NCBI RefSeq assembly: GCF_002222055.1
Contig: NZ_MUGS01000044.1
Location: forward strand, 51,839 to 115,838
Source of the DNA: Flavobacterium araucananum
GTDB lineage: Bacteria > Bacteroidota > Bacteroidia > Flavobacteriales > Flavobacteriaceae
DNA length: 64,000 nucleotides
Direction of reading: 5' to 3'
Positions within the stretch are counted from its first letter, which is position 1; each line of letters starts with the position of its first letter. The translations under genes and the position numbers were made by a program. This document shows positions 60,013 through 64,000 of the stretch, piece after piece. The notes under the pieces are model-generated. The model was not told where the DNA came from and made no database searches. It saw only the letters and a list, made by a program, of their open reading frames with translations.

Positions 60013-63000
60013 TTAGAAAGTTACGTTCAGACCGGAAGTGAATGTTCTGGAATTTGGATAAGAACCAAAATCAATTCCCGGATATAAGTTATTTTGTTCG
60101 TATGAACTTACTTCTGGATCATAACCAGTATATTTTGTCCATGTAATTAAGTTTTCGGCAGAGACATAGAATTTAACGCTCTTTGCTCCAAGTCTTTGAG
60201 AAAGGCTTTTAGGTAAAGTATATCCCAGTGTAATTAATTTTAGCCTTACAAAAGAAGCATCTTCTACATAACGCTCTGATACTATACCAAGTGGCGAGCT
60301 TGTCGCTCTTGGTATTTCATTACTTGGATTAGTTGGTGTCCAGCGATCTTCAAGCGTTACATTGGCATTTGTTCCTAAAGTAGAGATCTCTAATTGTTGG
60401 TTTAAAGCATTGAATATTTTACCACCGTAAGATCCCTGAAAAGAGAAATTAAGGTCAAAATCATGATACGAAATTGTGTTGCTGAAACTTGCCACAAATT
60501 TAGGCTGTGAGCTTCCCAGGTTGCCTTTGTCAAGAGCAGATATCACACCATCTCCATTGGTATCTACATATTTTCTGTCTCCTATTTTTGTGTTGGCCAA
60601 ACTGTTTATTTTGGGTTGTGTATTAATTTCTTCCTGAGTCTGGAATATTCCGTTTGTTCTGTATCCCCAAAAAGTTCCAAGGGGTAAACCTACTTTTACC
60701 GTTACAGGTTGTTGTTGCAATAAAGATCCGTTGGGTACTACCGGAAAAAACTGATCTACTCCATTTCCTATTGAGACTACTTTGTTTTTGTTGGCAGAGA
60801 AGACAATGTTAGAATTCCAGGAGAAATTTTCTGTTTTGATGTTTTCAGTGACCAAACCAACTTCAACACCTTTATTCTCCACACCTCCAATATTTTGTAG
60901 TACGCTGGCATAACCGGAAGTAAGCGGTACCGGAACACTGATCAATAAGTCGTTTGTTTTTTTGTAGTAGACATCAAATACAAAGTTTATTTTTCGGTCT
61001 AATAAGGATAGGTCTAAACCAACATTATATTGATTTGTTTTTTCCCATTTCAAATCCGGATTTGCCAATCGGGTAGGAGCAAGTCCGGTGTATAATGTTC
61101 CTCCAAAAGAATAATTTACAGAACCCATTTGAGCCAGAGAAAGGTAATTTCCTATTTCCTGATTTCCGGTTGTTCCCGCAGTAATTCTCAATTTAGCTTC
61201 GGTTACACCTTTAAGGTTTTTAGCAAAATCTTCGTCGGTAATATTCCATGAAAATCCTGCCGAAGGAAAATAACCCCAAAGCGATTCTGATCCAAATCTT
61301 GACGAACCATCTGCACGGGCAGATAAGGTAAAGTTGTATTTTCCTTTATAAGAATAGTTTATTCTCGTTAACCATGATTTTAAAACACTTTCGAAAGCAT
61401 CACTATACGGTTTTACCGGAACACCATCTTGCAAAGCATTATAGGTATTGGCATCATTTACAAAAGTTTGCGCTCCTGCATTAACCACCTCACCTTGCGT
61501 ATATTGAAGTGTATATCCTCCCAGAGCCGAAAACTTATGATTTTCGCCAAAAGTAGTATTGTAATTCAGCGTGTTTTCATTCAATACAGAACTCACCAAT
61601 CGATCCCCAACCGAAGCCAGTCCTTTTGTACCTGCGCCGGTTGTAGTCGTTGCCGGGGCATAATAATTTTGTTTGGTATTGATGACATCTCCACTAACCG
61701 ATACTTTTGCAGTAAGTTTTTTGGTGATCTTGTACTCACCAAATAAACTGGTCAGAATTCTGTTAATTTTAGTTTCATTTGTGGTACTTACCAAATCATT
61801 AATAGGGTTTGGTATAACGCCATTAGTAGCAGTTGCATACGGATTATTGGTTAAATTATAACTTCCGTCTGCATTTTTAATAGGGACTACAGGCGGCTGA
61901 TACAAAGCAACAACCAATGGGTTTGGTGATCTTCCGGCAGCAGAACCGCCATTGGTTCCTGTACCATTAGAAATTGAATTACTGTAGTTGGCATTTATGC
62001 CAAATTTAAAATTCTGAGAATAGTTTCTTTCATAATTGGCACGAAGCGAAATTCTTTTAAAATCAGAAGCAATTACGATTCCGTCCTGTTGAAAATAACC
62101 TGCAGAAATAGCATATCTGGAACGCTCGTCTCCACCGGAAAAAGACAACTGATGATTTTGAATTGGTGCAGCAGTTCTAAAAAGAGCCGACTGCCAGTCG
62201 TATCCTCCGGAAGTTTTTAAGGCTTCGATTTGCGCAGCAGTAAAAGAGGGTGCCTGACCAATACTTGCCTGAACATCATTACGCAGGCTTGCCCATTGAC
62301 TGGCATTCATTAAGTTTAATTTTTTTGAAACATCCTGAAATCCAAAATAGCCCTGATACGAAATATTATCTTGCCCTTTAACCCCTTTTTTGGTAGTAAT
62401 GATGACAACTCCATTGGCACCACGAGATCCGTAAATAGCGGTTGCCGATGCATCTTTCAGAACTTCAATCGACTCAATATCGCCGGGATTTATGGTCGAT
62501 AGTACATTGACTGTCGCACCCGCATTTGTAACTCCGGCAGTACTGTTGTTATTGTCGTTGTAAATCAGGATGCCATCTACAACATAAAGCGGCTCATTTC
62601 CTGCCGTGATAGAGTTTCCTCCTCTAATACGAACGCTCGAAGAGGCTCCGGGACGTCCCGAACTTTGTGTGACTACCACACCTGCGATTGCACCTCGCAA
62701 CAAGTTATCTGCCGATGAAGTAACCTGAGTTAAATTAGCTTTTGGAACCGAAGCTACAGATCCTGTAATGTCTTTTCGCTTTTGGGAACCGTAACCTACA
62801 ACTACCAATTCGTCTAATTCCTGACGTTCTTCTTTTAAATTGATCGTTACAGGATTTTTTTCAACAATTATTTCAGCTTTTTTGTACCCTATATATGTTA
62901 CAATTAAAGTATAAGGAAACTTTTGTCCGGTTTGAAAATAGAATTTTCCTTCGGCATCCGTCTGAACGCCGTGAGTTGTACCTTTTATAATAACCGAAGC

Positions 63001-63144
63001 ACCAATAATGGGTTGGTTTGTAACATCGTCTACAACAGTTCCGTCTAGTTTAGACTGTATAAGAGGTGTCGTATTTTGAGCATTAATTCCTGCCGATAGG
63101 AGCAAGAGAAACAGGAATGAGTATATTTTTAAATTTTTTTTCAT
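60013..63144 (-). CDS. SusC/RagA TonB-dependent outer-membrane transporter (pair 2)
   Basis: 1043 residues with signal peptide (cut after GINAQ). Order: carboxypeptidase-regulatory-like domain (about 30-105), the DELVVVGYGSQKRKDITGSV segment, plug domain (about 125-245, ending VIITTKKGVKG), and a beta-barrel ending SGLNVTF with terminal Phe. The 5' region carries two Cys-rich mini-ORFs and a promoter shared with the cysteine-encapsulin operon. It likely imports a sulfated compound for the sulfatases encoded behind it. Confidence 0.95.
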   Translation of the reverse strand: MKKNLKIYSFLFLLLLSAGINAQNTTPLIQSKLDGTVVDDVTNQPIIGASVIIKGTTHGVQTDAEGKFYFQTGQKFPYTLIVTYIGYKKAEIIVEKNPVTINLKEERQELDELVVVGYGSQKRKDITGSVASVPKANLTQVTSSADNLLRGAIAGVVVTQSSGRPGASSSVRIRGGNSITAGNEPLYVVDGILIYNDNNNSTAGVTNAGATVNVLSTINPGDIESIEVLKDASATAIYGSRGANGVVIITTKKGVKGQDNISYQGYFGFQDVSKKLNLMNASQWASLRNDVQASIGQAPSFTAAQIEALKTSGGYDWQSALFRTAAPIQNHQLSFSGGDERSRYAISAGYFQQDGIVIASDFKRISLRANYERNYSQNFKFGINANYSNSISNGTGTNGGSAAGRSPNPLVVALYQPPVVPIKNADGSYNLTNNPYATATNGVIPNPINDLVSTTNETKINRILTSLFGEYKITKKLTAKVSVSGDVINTKQNYYAPATTTTGAGTKGLASVGDRLVSSVLNENTLNYNTTFGENHKFSALGGYTLQYTQGEVVNAGAQTFVNDANTYNALQDGVPVKPYSDAFESVLKSWLTRINYSYKGKYNFTLSARADGSSRFGSESLWGYFPSAGFSWNITDEDFAKNLKGVTEAKLRITAGTTGNQEIGNYLSLAQMGSVNYSFGGTLYTGLAPTRLANPDLKWEKTNQYNVGLDLSLLDRKINFVFDVYYKKTNDLLISVPVPLTSGYASVLQNIGGVENKGVEVGLVTENIKTENFSWNSNIVFSANKNKVVSIGNGVDQFFPVVPNGSLLQQQPVTVKVGLPLGTFWGYRTNGIFQTQEEINTQPKINSLANTKIGDRKYVDTNGDGVISALDKGNLGSSQPKFVASFSNTISYHDFDLNFSFQGSYGGKIFNALNQQLEISTLGTNANVTLEDRWTPTNPSNEIPRATSSPLGIVSERYVEDASFVRLKLITLGYTLPKSLSQRLGAKSVKFYVSAENLITWTKYTGYDPEVSSYEQNNLYPGIDFGSYPNSRTFTSGLNVTF

Positions 63145-63244
63145 TTCTTTGTACTGGTTTTAAGTAATTAACAAGGCGCCTTGAAAGTTGATTTTTCAAC
63201 TCTCTGCCGGTATTCTTGATTTAGTGATAAATGTTCTTTAAGCC

Positions 63245-63277
63245 TCGCCATTTCTGTTGCCGCAGAAATGGCTTTTT
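63245..63277. promoter_or_regulatory. Leader hairpin next to the MKKMQSCCCK mini-ORF
   Basis: GCCATTTCTG TTGC CGCAGAAATGGC, a perfect 10-bp stem. On the minus strand it starts 7 nt after the mini-ORF stop and is not followed by T residues, so it is not an intrinsic terminator for SusC. On the plus strand seven T residues follow, as in a terminator. In the SusC leader it may instead control ribosome or Rho access. Confidence 0.55.
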
Positions 63278-63310
63278 TTATTTACAGCAACAGCTTTGCA
63301 TCTTTTTCAT
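63278..63310 (-). CDS. Cys-rich leader peptide MKKMQSCCCK
   Basis: Eleven codons: ATG AAA AAG ATG CAA AGC TGT TGC TGT AAA TAA. Three consecutive Cys codons end a basic 10-residue peptide, followed at once by an A-run and a strong hairpin. It lies 134 nt before the SusC start. The layout, a run of one amino acid codon and then a hairpin, is that of an amino-acid-responsive attenuation leader. The start is preceded by an AT-rich AACTAAAAAAACTAAA stretch typical of Bacteroidota initiation sites. Confidence 0.65.
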   Translation of the reverse strand: MKKMQSCCCK

Positions 63311-63509
63311 TTTAGTTTTTTTAGTTATTGGTTGTTTTCTTTTTAATTTGCAGATATAGTTTCAACGATCTTTTTGAACCTAATTAAGGTATCAAACAGA
63401 CTTTTGTAATTTCAGTAAATAATCTTGTGATGTTTTTTTTAAAGGTTCGTTTTTAAATCAATTCGATGTAAAAGGAGAATCGAATATAAACGAAAAAAAT
63501 TGCTGAGAA

Positions 63510-63527
63510 TTAGCAACAGAAGCACAT
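63510..63527 (-). CDS. Cys-rich leader peptide Met-Cys-Phe-Cys-Cys (second copy)
   Basis: ATG TGC TTC TGT TGC TAA. The peptide is identical to the one at 45749-45766 although the flanks have diverged, and the single difference is synonymous. It precedes the MKKMQSCCCK mini-ORF by 200 nt in the same leader. A coincidence of six codons inside a conserved block cannot be fully excluded. Confidence 0.55.
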   Translation of the reverse strand: MCFCC

Positions 63528-63630
63528 ATAACAAAAAGTGTTATAAGTATATTTTTTAGGAAGAATGTAATACGATATGCTTTCGGTTGTTTTCAAAATA
63601 TAATTCTTTATGGTTTTAAATATTTTTATA

Positions 63631-63679
63631 CTCTACTAATCCTATAGACAAAGTTAATTTTAATATAATAAAATCCAAA
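63631..63679 (-). promoter_or_regulatory. Promoter and operator-like site of the SusC-sulfatase operon
   Basis: TTTG, 19 nt, TAACTTTG, then the operator-like sequence (CTCTACTAATCCTATAG on the plus strand, 63631-63647). Element sequences and spacing are the same as upstream of cysE. Confidence 0.75.
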
Positions 63680-64000
63680 AATTTGTGCATTTTTTTTTGA
63701 AAAGATGTAAAATAAGGGTTTTTAAACTACTTAATCTTGTGTTTAAGTAATTGATAGTCAGTATTTTGATTTAATTTTTAAGTATCAAACAAATGTTAAA
63801 AAAACTTTTAAACAGGGAACTAAAATGTAGTATTTTATACTTAATTTTCTAGTTTTTAGGTCCTTAGCCAATTTAAAAATAAAATAAAAACGTCGAGTAA
63901 AGTTCTGTTCAGGGGTTAAACAGATATTTTAAAGCACAATTTATTTTATCAGAAACCTATCTATAGAAATTGCAAGGAAGTAAAATGAGCTCCTTGGTAA

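Larger units (their letters stand above)
63486..63690 (-). promoter_or_regulatory. Duplicated Cys-leader block, copy B (upstream of SusC)
   Basis: Homologue of 45724-45925. Minus strand: TTTG (63676-63679), 19 nt, TAACTTTG (63649-63656), the operator-like sequence, then the MCFCC mini-ORF at 63510-63527. Differences are scattered single bases and a few small indels. Confidence 0.85.
63145..64000. other. Leader and promoter region of the SusC-sulfatase operon, then unassigned DNA
   Basis: 856 bp. The first 550 bp contain the palindrome CAAGGCGCCTTG (63171), a hairpin (63247-63268), the MKKMQSCCCK mini-ORF and the duplicated Cys-leader block. From 63700 to the window end I see only AT-rich sequence. 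A frame starting ATGAGCTCCTTGGTA at 63984 is cut by the edge; its first bases pair with AAGGA just upstream, so it may be only a hairpin. Confidence 0.75.

Noticed and set aside
63245..63277. Intrinsic terminator for the SusC transcript
   Set aside because: The T-run is on the plus-strand side only. In the sense direction of SusC the hairpin is followed by GAGGCTT, so it cannot be a simple intrinsic attenuator.
1..64000. tRNA, rRNA, transposase or prophage genes
   Set aside because: None was recognised by eye. A covariance-model scan would be needed to exclude a tRNA or small known RNA completely.

Overview
The window looks like a chromosomal piece of a Flavobacterium-type bacterium (Bacteroidota). 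The evidence is low GC, SusC/SusD pairs, LxxC-type lipoprotein signals, promoters of the TTTG-N19-TAnnTTTG type, no Shine-Dalgarno sequences, a Rho factor with a long Asn-rich insert, and many short palindromic or phrase-like repeats between genes. No rRNA, tRNA, CRISPR array, transposase or prophage gene was found.

Left part (1-31.6 kb): mostly unlinked housekeeping and accessory genes. There is the start of an MBL-fold hydrolase, a DUF1801 remnant, a serine hydrolase, an Asp/Glu racemase, an AraC regulator, an NmrA-type reductase, NTF2-like proteins, an M14 peptidase, a GNAT acetyltransferase, a SUFU-domain protein, a lipoprotein beta-carbonic anhydrase, a DUF2314-ankyrin protein, lipoamide dehydrogenase, an HNH protein, an ABC exporter, TruA, a large SPFH protein with N-terminal repeats, a phosphoesterase, a NarL-type two-component pair, DUF4293, Rho, an M28 peptidase, dienelactone hydrolase, a penicillin-acylase-like enzyme and a cyanophycinase-like enzyme. 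Hairpin terminators with closely related sequence (AATCCGAT...ATCGGATT) separate many of them.

Middle (31.7-35.9 kb): an Lrp/AsnC regulator and ornithine aminotransferase are divergent and separated by a tandem array of four near-identical 355-bp units. A DUF1810 gene follows.

Right part (35.9-64 kb): almost everything is on the minus strand and points to sulfur acquisition. One SusC/SusD pair lies beside a Family 2A encapsulin operon: serine acetyltransferase, cysteine synthase, encapsulin shell (SrpI type), and a cysteine desulfurase with a long N-terminal cargo region. Upstream is a sulfatase locus: SusC, SusD, four type I sulfatases with CxPxR motifs, a YeiH-type transporter, a periplasmic rhodanese-like/thioredoxin protein, a fatty-acid-hydroxylase-like membrane protein, a split DUF1254/DUF1214 pair and a 37-residue membrane peptide.

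The most notable observation is regulatory. The serine acetyltransferase-encapsulin operon and the SusC-sulfatase operon carry the same roughly 200-bp upstream block. It has the same promoter, an operator-like CTCTACTAAT(T/C)CTATAG sequence at the start site, and a tiny ORF, Met-Cys-Phe-Cys-Cys-stop, whose only difference between copies is a synonymous Cys codon. The SusC leader has a second mini-ORF, MKKMQSCCCK, directly before a strong hairpin. This looks like a cysteine-sensing leader system that couples organosulfate scavenging to encapsulated cysteine desulfuration. It is inference from sequence only.
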